A stretch of 64,000 nt of DNA, taken from NCBI GenBank assembly GCA_028710415.1, contig JAQTUE010000015.1, positions 1-64,000 of the forward strand. Reading direction: 5' to 3'. The position numbers and the translations under genes were made by a program. The notes beneath the pieces are model-generated. The model was not told where the DNA came from, searched no databases, and saw only the letters and a list, made by a program, of their open reading frames with translations. This document shows positions 1-7,599 of this stretch, in pieces; the first letter of the stretch is position 1; each line of letters starts with the position of its first letter. This DNA is from Paludibacter sp. (GTDB lineage Bacteria; Bacteroidota; Bacteroidia; Bacteroidales; Paludibacteraceae).

Positions 1-88
1 CTGTTTCATGAAATACGGCCTGTTTGGGATGCTTACGATTTAGGAATAATTACCGCAATTTGTGTGAGAATAGATAATGCTGTTTTTA
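1..88. other. left edge, no assignable gene
   Basis: No gene can be assigned. The first plus-strand frame is open from the window edge to a TAG near 189, but a strong hairpin terminator (89-125) lies inside it, so it is unlikely to be coding over its full length. A second plus frame stops at about 41-43 and could be the last codons of a gene that begins outside the window. The stretch is too short to tell. Confidence 0.4.
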
Positions 89-125
89 AAGCCCTTCATA
101 ATTTAGTTTATGGAGGGCTTTTTTT
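89..125 (+). terminator. intrinsic terminator
   Basis: A 13-bp stem (89-101 with 108-120, one G-U pair) closes a 6-nt loop and is followed by a T run. It probably ends a plus-strand gene lying left of the window. Confidence 0.75.
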
Positions 126-138
126 GTGTAAACTAATT

Positions 139-177
139 TTGATGGTGGGGACATTGGGGACCTTGAAGACATTGACA
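139..177. repeat. short degenerate GACATTGGG repeats
   Basis: Three or four 9-10-bp units of the type GGGGACATTG / GGGGACCTTG / AAGACATTG lie in tandem. A related reverse-complement piece (AATGTCACCAAAGTCCCC) occurs at about 39051-39070. The pattern resembles the other low-complexity intergenic repeats of this window but is too short to define as a family. Confidence 0.4.
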
Positions 178-239
178 GTAATTTTTTAGATGATCGAACT
201 TATAAACCACGCAATTTTGCTATCGTAAATGAAAATAAA

Positions 240-271
240 AGCTCCCTACTCAAATTAATGTATAGGGAGCT
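240..271 (-). terminator. terminator of the nitroreductase gene
   Basis: Perfect 9-bp stem AGCTCCCTA / TAGGGAGCT (240-248 with 263-271) with A/T-rich flanks, just downstream of the minus-strand nitroreductase stop codon. The T tract on the minus strand fits termination of that gene. Confidence 0.75.
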
Positions 272-294
272 TTTTAAATTAAGAAGTAAATCGA

Positions 295-1038
295 TTATTT
301 AAGGAATCCTTGTTCTTTCAAAACAGTCAAAAATTTATCGGAGAAGAATTCATTGTTCTTTCTAGAGTAACGGATATCGGTAAACACCTGTGCTAATGTT
401 TCTTTCTTGTTTTCTAGCACAAATTGTTTATAAAAATCACTGTTTTCTTTTTCATTATACAAGTTATCTATATCCTCTTTGGAGTAATCCTTATAAGTTT
501 CAGAATGTACTATAGCTTCAAGTGGTAACCTGTCAGTTTGATCAGGTAAGCCATCCGGATAACCCACTGTTAGTGTAGTAATTGGCACAACCAGTTTGGG
601 TAATTTCAGGATGTCAATAATTTCACGTGCATTGTAAGTGGTAGTTCCTAAATAGCAAATTCCCAGCCCAACGCTCTCAGCAGCAATGCAAAATGTTTGA
701 GCTGCAATTAGTGCATCAATTGCAGTAGCCATAAACGATTGGAAATTGTCATAGCCTGGATCAGCATCCCGTTGTTCACACCATTTTGTGAAGCGATTGA
801 AATCTGCACAGAAGGTTAATACAATCGGTGCCTGAATTGTCATTGGTTGATTGAAATGTGCAGGGGCGAGTTGTTTTTTTAAATCACTGTCAGTTGTAAA
901 AACAATGCTATATGCCTGCATATTACCTGTGTTTGAAGCCCTGCAGGCTGTTTCAAGTAATTGGTTTAATAATTCAGGAGCAATTTGTTGATCTGTATAT
1001 TTGCGTATTGTCCGGTGTTGATTTAATAGATCCAGCAT
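295..1038 (-). CDS. nitroreductase family oxidoreductase (NfsA/FRP type)
   Basis: FMN-dependent nitroreductase-fold protein of about 247 residues, expected to be cytosolic and to reduce nitro compounds, quinones or flavins with NAD(P)H. The family signature near the N-terminus is visible as HRTIRKY, followed by SNTGNMQ, which normally contact FMN. A central GLGICYLG stretch and the C-terminal extension (PLEAIVHSETY onward) fit the NfsA/Frp branch. The reading frame is open to a TTG at 1056, but that codon overlaps the -7 promoter element TATCTTTG (1054-1061), so the ATG at 1038 is the start chosen. The gene is monocistronic, with its own promoter and terminator. The physiological substrate cannot be told from sequence. 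Confidence 0.88.
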   Translation of the reverse strand: MLDLLNQHRTIRKYTDQQIAPELLNQLLETACRASNTGNMQAYSIVFTTDSDLKKQLAPAHFNQPMTIQAPIVLTFCADFNRFTKWCEQRDADPGYDNFQSFMATAIDALIAAQTFCIAAESVGLGICYLGTTTYNAREIIDILKLPKLVVPITTLTVGYPDGLPDQTDRLPLEAIVHSETYKDYSKEDIDNLYNEKENSDFYKQFVLENKKETLAQVFTDIRYSRKNNEFFSDKFLTVLKEQGFLK

Positions 1039-1053
1039 ATAATTATTTTTATA

Positions 1054-1085
1054 CAAAGATAAGCATTTCTGTAATGGGTAGCAAA
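1054..1085 (-). promoter_or_regulatory. promoter of the nitroreductase gene
   Basis: Minus-strand TATCTTTG (1061 to 1054) matches the Bacteroidota -7 consensus TAnnTTTG. A TTTG at 1085-1082 sits 20 bp upstream, as expected for the -33 box. The leader to the ATG at 1038 would be only about 10 nt. Confidence 0.75.
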
Positions 1086-1163
1086 AATCTCTGTATAGAG
1101 TTATTCTTTTAAAACAATAGGATTTATAATACCGGTTACTGATATTAAAATATTAAAAAAGAA

Positions 1164-1191
1164 AAGATCCAACTTTTAAAGGTCGAATCTT
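1164..1191 (-). terminator. terminator of gdhA
   Basis: A 10-bp stem (1164-1173 with 1182-1191, two G-U pairs in the minus-strand RNA) is followed on the minus strand by a T-rich tail. It lies 27 bp downstream of the gdhA stop codon. Confidence 0.75.
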
Positions 1192-1217
1192 CTCTATAGC
1201 TAAATTTATTCCAGATT

Positions 1218-2552
1218 TTATAATACTCCCTGGGCAAGCATTGCTTTTGCCACTTTCAAGAAGCCGGCAACATTTGCACCTTTCATATAATTAATATATC
1301 CGTCTGCTTCACGACCATGTTTTACACATTGATTGTGGATTTCACTCATGATCTGGTGCAACCTTAAATCAACTTCTTCAGCTGTCCAGGTAAGATGCAT
1401 GGCATTTTGAGACATCTCTAATCCAGATGTAGCAACCCCACCTGCATTTACTGCTTTACCGGGTCCATACATGATTTTATTGTTAATAAATAATTCAATA
1501 GCTTCCGGAGTACAGCCCATATTGGATATTTCACCAACACAAATTACACCATTGTTGATTAAAAGTTTAGCATCTTCTTCATCCAATTCATTTTGAGTGG
1601 CACAGGGCAATGCAATATCAACTTTTAATTCCCATGGTCGGCGATTAGGCACAAAAACAGCCCCGAATTTCTCTGCGTAGGGTGAAACAATGTCATTGCA
1701 AGTGGCACGTAATTCAAGTAAATAATCTATTTTTTCACCTGAAATGCCATTCTCATCAAAGATATATCCATCTGGACCGGAAATAGAAACAACTTTAGCA
1801 CCCAGCTCTGTTGCCTTCATGGCAGCTCCCCAGGCAACATTCCCAAAACCTGATATTGCAATTGTTTTATCTTTTAGATACATTCCTGCTGTTTCAAGCA
1901 TTTGTTTTACAAAATACAAACCACCAAAACCTGTTGCCTCCGGACGAATTAATGAACCGCCAAATTCGAGGTTTTTACCTGTCAATACACCTGTATTTAC
2001 CCTTGCAAGTTTGCGATACATTCCATATAGATATCCAATTTCGCGGGATCCAACACCTATATCTCCGGCAGGCACATCGGTATCAGCTCCAATATGTTGC
2101 CAAAGTTCAACCATAAATGCCTGGCAAAATCTCATTACTTCTCCGTCGGATTTTCCACGCGGATTAAAATCTGAACCACCTTTTGAACCACCCATTGGGA
2201 GTGTCGTCAACGCATTTTTAAATATTTGTTCAAAGCCTAAAAACTTCAGAATAGAAAGGTTTACAGAAGCATGAAAACGCAATCCCCCTTTGTATGGACC
2301 AATGGCATTATTGAACTGAATACGGTATCCCAGATTAATCTGAACATCACCCTGGTCGTCTACCCACGGAACTTTAAATGTAAAAATTCTATCCGGTTCA
2401 ACCAGTCTTTCTGCAATTTTTGCTTTCTCAAATTCCGGATGTTCATTATAAACCGGTTCAATTGTGCTTAATACTTCTCGTACTGCCTGTAAATACTCTT
2501 TTTCACCAGGGTGTTTAGCCTCAAGTGATTGCATCAATTTTTCTATATTCAT
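1218..2552 (-). CDS. gdhA: NADP-type glutamate dehydrogenase
   Basis: Converts 2-oxoglutarate and ammonium to glutamate. The 444-residue length is that of hexameric bacterial GdhA. The substrate-binding lysines are visible at K88 (PYKGGLRFH), K112 (FKNALT) and K124 (PMGGSKGGSDF), with the catalytic aspartate D164 in PAGDIGVGSR. A Rossmann segment with GFGNVAWG follows in the second half. These motifs are complete, so the enzyme should be active. It stands alone between a terminator and a 560-bp upstream gap. No -7 element was found upstream, so its promoter is not assigned. NADP preference is inferred from the subfamily, not from a diagnostic residue. Confidence 0.95.
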   Translation of the reverse strand: MNIEKLMQSLEAKHPGEKEYLQAVREVLSTIEPVYNEHPEFEKAKIAERLVEPDRIFTFKVPWVDDQGDVQINLGYRIQFNNAIGPYKGGLRFHASVNLSILKFLGFEQIFKNALTTLPMGGSKGGSDFNPRGKSDGEVMRFCQAFMVELWQHIGADTDVPAGDIGVGSREIGYLYGMYRKLARVNTGVLTGKNLEFGGSLIRPEATGFGGLYFVKQMLETAGMYLKDKTIAISGFGNVAWGAAMKATELGAKVVSISGPDGYIFDENGISGEKIDYLLELRATCNDIVSPYAEKFGAVFVPNRRPWELKVDIALPCATQNELDEEDAKLLINNGVICVGEISNMGCTPEAIELFINNKIMYGPGKAVNAGGVATSGLEMSQNAMHLTWTAEEVDLRLHQIMSEIHNQCVKHGREADGYINYMKGANVAGFLKVAKAMLAQGVL

Positions 2553-3113
2553 ACAATTTAAATTTTATATAAGAAATAAGGATATATGGTAAGTAAATTT
2601 TGATTTTAATTCAAAAGGTGGATGTAATTTGTATTAAGTGAAATTATCGAGGAGGAATGCCATAATGTAAGTATTTAGACTGTAATTTACTGAATAAATG
2701 TAAATAATATAAGCATAATGACAATATCAAGAAATAAATCCTGTCATATAGATTGTACTGCAAGTTTAAAGTTTTTATTTGACGTAATCAAACATTTTGA
2801 CGTATTTTATTAATAAGATTGATAAAAAATTTAAAAGTATAAAGATAAATAGAAACATGACTATTTTCCCAACTTATAATATTTTATTTATTAAGCTGTA
2901 ATTGTATTATTGATGTATAAATATACCTATTTCCCTATTATCGAAAATTCATTAGTGTGTCAAATTCGATAACTTCAAAATCCGTTTTACTTTAATAACG
3001 CAAGGTCGTTCGGCATCGCCAATAAATTTTTGTATCTTTGTACACTTATGAAAAGTGCCTAATAATGAGGTACTGAAAATAATTTTATTGTTTACGTAAT
3101 AATACTTTTTTCT
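2553..3113. other. 561-bp divergent intergenic region
   Basis: Very AT-rich spacer between gdhA (minus) and the porin operon (plus). No coding frame of note. The only recognisable element is the plus-strand -7 box at 3033-3040. No regulator site or RNA motif could be named. Confidence 0.6.
3033..3040 (+). promoter_or_regulatory. -7 element of the porin operon
   Basis: TATCTTTG matches TAnnTTTG exactly. A TTCG about 20 bp upstream is a weak -33 candidate. The start codon of the porin lies about 70 nt downstream. Confidence 0.6.
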
Positions 3114-4985
3114 GTGAAAAAGATAGGTTTTATTCTGTTGTCTTTAATAACTATTATTCCGGTAATTGCACAGGTCCCACCAAATTACAGATTTGTAAAA
3201 ACCTGGCATATATCTGACCAATTTGCAGTGGTCGACTCTATACCTGTGGATACCCTGCATCTTAATTATCAGATTTCAAATCCAATTGATCGTTTTAGTA
3301 TCGCCAACTCATTCAATGGAAATCTGGGATCACCAATACAATCGAAATTATATTTTGACCGCCCTGCTAATTCGGACTTTATATTTTCGAATGCCTATTT
3401 CCCATATATGATGAATGCAAATAGTGCTACCTTGTACAATACAAAAACACCATTTAGCTATTTGGATTATAATACCGGAGGAACAACTTTTAGGGCAGAG
3501 GACCATATTAAGTTTTTATATACAGCAAATGTAAATAAGAAACTAAATTTTGGAACAACACTTGATTATATTTATGCTTTTGGAGAATATGACAAACAAT
3601 CAGTTCAGCGTTTTTCAGGTTCTTTGTTTGGAACATACAATGGTAAACACTATACAGCAACCGGTATTCTATCAACGAATAACATAAGTAATTATGAAAA
3701 TGGAGGCACTGTAGATTCTACAATCGTTAATCCGGATAATATTGCAACTAATCTTATAAAAACGAGATTATTAGGATATTCAAATTACAAACAATCCCAA
3801 ATCTATTATAATCATCAATATTCTGTTGGATTTGAAAAGGCTGTACGTATCAATGAAGACTCTGTCAGAGTGGATTATGTACCAGTGACAAGGTTTGCAC
3901 ATACCATTAAATTGGATGATGTGCGTAAGAGATATTTTGAACCAAACACCGATTCAACTTTTTATAAGAATACTTATTTCCCCCGTAAAGAAACCAATGA
4001 TTCATCAGCACTTCAGACTTTAACGAATAATTTCTCAATAAGCCTCGTTGAAGAATTTAATAAATGGATGCCTTTTGGATTAACAGCTTATATTGAGAAT
4101 GATATACAACGGTATATTTTCAATAAAGATACTTTGATAGATAAAATGTATCAATCAACAACTAAAGTAGGAGGTATCCTTTCAAAACAACGTGGCACTG
4201 CTTTTAAATACAATGTATTGGGTGAATTAAGTCTGATAGGTTATAAAGCCGGAAATTTCAGACTGGAGGGAAACATAGGAGGATTTTTTAAATTATGGAA
4301 AGATAGCATTTCGTTGGTAGCCAATGGATTTGTAAGAAATGATAATCCATCTTATTTTTTACAACATTATGAATCCAATCATTTTATCTGGAATAATAAT
4401 TTTGCAAATATCTATAGAACCCATGTTGGTGGAACTTTTTCCATTCCCACGCGTTTATTCTCTTTAAACGTTTCGGTAGAGAATATCACGAAATATATTT
4501 ATTTTAATTCAATAGCATTGCCTGCTCAATTTTCCGGGAATATACAGGTATTATCAGGTAACCTGAAACAGGATTTTCATGTAGGGAAATTTGGATTAGA
4601 GAATAATATTGTTTATCAGGTTAGTTCACAACCAGGAATTTTAGCTTTACCCGATTTGACTCTTTATCATAATTTATATTATGATGATATATGGTTTAAA
4701 GTGCTGAGTATGCAGATTGGAGTGAATGTTCGTTACCATACTGCCTATTATGCACCGGCTTATATGCCAGCAACGGGACAGTTTTATACACAGGATAAAA
4801 TATTAATTGGTAATTATCCGGTAGTAAATGCTTATTTGAATTTTCATTTGAAACGTACACGTTTTTTTGTTGAATATTATCATATAAATCAAATGTTCAT
4901 GAAAGATGCTTACTATTCAATGCCGAATTATCCGTTAAACCCTTCTATTATGAAAATGGGTGTTTCATGGAATTTTTATGATTAA
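3114..4985 (+). CDS. putative porin, Porin_10-like outer-membrane beta-barrel
   Basis: 623-residue outer-membrane protein with a Sec signal peptide (residues 1 to about 19, ending VIAQ). Alternating aromatic/polar strands fill the body, and the C-terminus ends in an aromatic strand (GVSWNFYD) typical of BAM substrates. Sequence style and gene context match the Bacteroidota family called putative porin (Porin_10). The start is a GTG at 3114; no better in-frame ATG is seen. It heads an operon with a membrane-anchored solute-binding protein and metA, which suggests passage of a small nutrient, but the substrate is unknown. Confidence 0.82.
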   Translation: MKKIGFILLSLITIIPVIAQVPPNYRFVKTWHISDQFAVVDSIPVDTLHLNYQISNPIDRFSIANSFNGNLGSPIQSKLYFDRPANSDFIFSNAYFPYMMNANSATLYNTKTPFSYLDYNTGGTTFRAEDHIKFLYTANVNKKLNFGTTLDYIYAFGEYDKQSVQRFSGSLFGTYNGKHYTATGILSTNNISNYENGGTVDSTIVNPDNIATNLIKTRLLGYSNYKQSQIYYNHQYSVGFEKAVRINEDSVRVDYVPVTRFAHTIKLDDVRKRYFEPNTDSTFYKNTYFPRKETNDSSALQTLTNNFSISLVEEFNKWMPFGLTAYIENDIQRYIFNKDTLIDKMYQSTTKVGGILSKQRGTAFKYNVLGELSLIGYKAGNFRLEGNIGGFFKLWKDSISLVANGFVRNDNPSYFLQHYESNHFIWNNNFANIYRTHVGGTFSIPTRLFSLNVSVENITKYIYFNSIALPAQFSGNIQVLSGNLKQDFHVGKFGLENNIVYQVSSQPGILALPDLTLYHNLYYDDIWFKVLSMQIGVNVRYHTAYYAPAYMPATGQFYTQDKILIGNYPVVNAYLNFHLKRTRFFVEYYHINQMFMKDAYYSMPNYPLNPSIMKMGVSWNFYD

Positions 4986-5011
4986 TTGCAATTTTTACCA
5001 TTAAAAACCAG

Positions 5012-5818
5012 ATGTGTATGAGTAGAAAAATACTTATTGTAATTGCATTACTGATTTTGGTAGTTTTGGTCCCGGCATTCTATTGGATGCATCATTCAAA
5101 AAATAGAATTCACGATTTACCAGGCATTCTTGATTCCGGTCGACTTTCGGTATTGACTGACAGCAGTAGTATTGGATTTTCAGTTAAAGGTGACAGCGTT
5201 TCAGGATTTCAATATGAAATTGTAAAGGCATTTGCAGACAGTTTAGGTGTTGAACTTGTAATATCCGAGAAAAATGATCTGAAAGCTTGTATGGATGGAC
5301 TTGGTGCAGGTGATTATGATATTATTGCTAATCTGGTACCCGTCACAACAGAGTGGGGCAAAAATGCTTCTTTTTCAATTCCCTTTTTTGCGTCCCGTGA
5401 AGTTCTGGTACAAAGGATTAATACGGATTTATCAAAACAAGTGACAAAGCATTCGCAGCTGGCAAATGACACCATTTATATCCCGGTGAATTCACCTTTT
5501 AAAATGCGTTTAATTCATTTGTCAAACGAGATAGCTGATCCAATTCATATTCTGGAATTGAAGAATAAAAGTTCAGAACAAATGGTACGTATGGTAGCGA
5601 ATGGAAATATTAAGTATACCATTTGTAACGAACAATTTGCTCAAAGGTTGAAAAAGAAATTTCCAAATATTGATGTGTCCATACCAATTGGATTTGCACA
5701 ACAACAAGCCTGGGTGGTTCATCCTAATTCTCCGCTTTTACTTGAGAAACTGAATGAATTTCTAGACGACTTTATAGGCAGTTCCGCCTACTGGAACATA
5801 TATCGTAAATATTTTTAA
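5012..5818 (+). CDS. membrane-anchored solute-binding protein (SBP_bac_3, MltF N-domain-like)
   Basis: 268 residues. One N-terminal transmembrane helix (about 5-25) is followed by a periplasmic type II solute-binding domain like those of amino-acid ABC transporters (SGRLSVLTDSSS, GFQYEIVKAFADSLGV, GDYDIIANLVPVT). MltF has this domain fused to a lytic transglycosylase, but here the protein ends after the binding domain, so no muralytic activity is expected. It lies 26 bp after the porin and 9 bp before metA, so the three are probably co-transcribed. ATG at 5012 is used; a second in-frame ATG lies at 5018. The ligand is unknown. A sensor or binding partner for the upstream porin is an inference. 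Confidence 0.8.
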   Translation: MCMSRKILIVIALLILVVLVPAFYWMHHSKNRIHDLPGILDSGRLSVLTDSSSIGFSVKGDSVSGFQYEIVKAFADSLGVELVISEKNDLKACMDGLGAGDYDIIANLVPVTTEWGKNASFSIPFFASREVLVQRINTDLSKQVTKHSQLANDTIYIPVNSPFKMRLIHLSNEIADPIHILELKNKSSEQMVRMVANGNIKYTICNEQFAQRLKKKFPNIDVSIPIGFAQQQAWVVHPNSPLLLEKLNEFLDDFIGSSAYWNIYRKYF

Positions 5819-5827
5819 TATACTCTT

Positions 5828-6745
5828 ATGCCATTAAATATCCCTGTAACATTGCCGGCAGTTGATGTCCTTCGTGAGGAGAATATCTTTGTTATGGATT
5901 CAGAACGTGCTTCCAGCCAGGAAATAAGACCTTTGAAGATTGTTATCCTGAACCTGATGCCCATAAAGATAACTACTGAAACAGATTTAATCCGTCTTCT
6001 TTCCAATTCTCCCTTACAAATTGAAATTGATTTTCTGCATATGGAAAGTCATACATCTAAAAATACTCCTATCGAACATTTGATGACTTTCTACAAGACA
6101 TTTGATGAGATAAGCCAGAGTAATTATGATGGTATGATTATTACAGGTGCCCCAGTAGAACAGCTGGAATTTGAAGAAGTAACCTATTGGCCGGAGATTA
6201 CAAAGATATTTGATTGGGCAAAAACACATGTTACCTCTACGTTATTCATTTGTTGGGCAGCACAGGCAGGTTTACATCATTATTACGGGATACCTAAGTA
6301 TCCGCTGGATGCAAAGATGTTTGGTGTGTTCGAGCATACGAAGTTTGAACCGCACAACCCCATATTCCGTGGTTTTGACGATGTTTTTTTTGTACCACAC
6401 AGCCGTCACACTGAAGTACGGGCTGAGGATATTCGTAAGGTGCCGGAACTTACATTGCTTTCCGAGTCGCCTGAATCAGGTGTTTACATGGTTATGGCCC
6501 GCAATGGCCGGGAACTTTTTATCACAGGCCATTCTGAGTATTCCCCTGAGACGCTGGATACAGAATATAAAAGGGATGTCGCAAAAGGCCTTCCAATCAA
6601 TATTCCACGCAACTATTACCTCGCCGATAACCCTGAAAACCAACCTTTGGTGCGCTGGAGAAGTCATGCCAACCTGTTGTTTACAAACTGGCTGAATTAC
6701 TTTGTGTATCAGGAAACTCCGTATGATCTGACTAAGATTCATTGA
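5828..6745 (+). CDS. metA: homoserine O-acyltransferase MetA (predicted acetyl-CoA type)
   Basis: First committed step of methionine synthesis: acylation of L-homoserine in the cytosol. The 305-residue length is standard. The catalytic Cys142 (ICWAAQAG), His235 and Glu237 (GHSEYS) are all present. Position 111 is Glu (GAPVEQLEF), where E. coli has Gly. In this family Glu111 is known to favour acetyl-CoA, so the product is predicted to be O-acetyl-L-homoserine even though databases usually call the family succinyltransferase. It is the third gene of the porin operon, 9 bp after the binding protein. No SAM riboswitch was recognised upstream. Confidence 0.93.
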   Translation: MPLNIPVTLPAVDVLREENIFVMDSERASSQEIRPLKIVILNLMPIKITTETDLIRLLSNSPLQIEIDFLHMESHTSKNTPIEHLMTFYKTFDEISQSNYDGMIITGAPVEQLEFEEVTYWPEITKIFDWAKTHVTSTLFICWAAQAGLHHYYGIPKYPLDAKMFGVFEHTKFEPHNPIFRGFDDVFFVPHSRHTEVRAEDIRKVPELTLLSESPESGVYMVMARNGRELFITGHSEYSPETLDTEYKRDVAKGLPINIPRNYYLADNPENQPLVRWRSHANLLFTNWLNYFVYQETPYDLTKIH

Positions 6746-6805
6746 CTTAAATTGAACTTTAATGACAATCAACTATAGAATATTTAGATATTTTAGATAT
6801 TAGTT

Positions 6806-7576
6806 ATGAATAAAACAAAAATACTATCATTTCTTTTTTTATTAGTACTAACATTAATAGTTTCTTCATGTAATTCTTCAGAACCTATTCAATTGATAAC
6901 AGATGATGCAATAGCTTTTAATCCAAAATTAACTTATGGCAAAATGACTGACATAGATGGAAATCAGTACCATACAATTACTATTGGTAATCAAACTTGG
7001 ATGGCATCAAATCTCAGAGTTACGAAATATCAAAATGGTGATGACATTCAAGAAGTAACAAATAATAATGACTGGTCAACATTAACAACTGGTGCACAAT
7101 GTACTTGCTTAAATTTAACTGATCCAGTCTCAATTTCTAAATACGGACGTATGTATAACTATTATGCTGTATCCGATTCACGCAATATTGCACCATTAGG
7201 TTGGCATGTTGCATCAGAAACAGAATGGTTAAGCTTAACAAGTTATTTGACTTCTCATCTTGGAACTTCGCTTTCTGTGGCTAAAGCACTTGCTTCAACT
7301 ACAGATTGGGCATTATCTGAAGATTCTGATACAACAGCAATTGGTAATAATACATTTATTAATAACTCTTCAGGTTTTACTGCTCTTCCTTGTGGCAAAC
7401 GTACAATTGTTTTTTTTGATTTTCACATCTATGGAGGATGGTGGACTTCAACAGCTGGGAATGATTTGGGCGCCCGGTGTTGGAATTTATATATTGGTGA
7501 AACAAGCGTCGAAGTAAATGGAGGTAATTATTCCTATAGACATGATGGACTATCAGTTCGCTGTATTAAGGATTAA
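6806..7576 (+). CDS. FISUMP-domain lipoprotein
   Basis: 256 residues. Lipoprotein signal with lipobox VSSC (Cys22), then a fibrobacter-succinogenes major paralogous (FISUMP) domain from about residue 50 to the end. Family hallmarks are visible: DIDGNQYHTITIGNQTWMA, the GRMYNYYAV strand, LGWHVASETEW, and the terminal GLSVRCIKD. Expected to be an envelope lipoprotein; FISUMP function is not established. It sits between metA and the U32 gene, an adjacency I recall without this gene in other Bacteroidales. It also looks more AT-rich than its neighbours, so it may be an inserted gene. It starts 60 bp after metA. Confidence 0.87.
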   Translation: MNKTKILSFLFLLVLTLIVSSCNSSEPIQLITDDAIAFNPKLTYGKMTDIDGNQYHTITIGNQTWMASNLRVTKYQNGDDIQEVTNNNDWSTLTTGAQCTCLNLTDPVSISKYGRMYNYYAVSDSRNIAPLGWHVASETEWLSLTSYLTSHLGTSLSVAKALASTTDWALSEDSDTTAIGNNTFINNSSGFTALPCGKRTIVFFDFHIYGGWWTSTAGNDLGARCWNLYIGETSVEVNGGNYSYRHDGLSVRCIKD

Positions 7577-7599
7577 AGTTGTTGTTTGTAAAACACTAT

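Noticed and set aside
1..189. Open plus-strand frame at the left edge
   Set aside because: A strong terminator hairpin sits inside it, and low-complexity repeats fill its end, so a gene tail over its whole length is not supported.
1744..2274. Long plus-strand frame opposite gdhA
   Set aside because: It is the antisense shadow of gdhA, whose catalytic motifs are all intact. Similar opposite-strand frames over ftsK, the helicase and wzc were rejected for the same reason.
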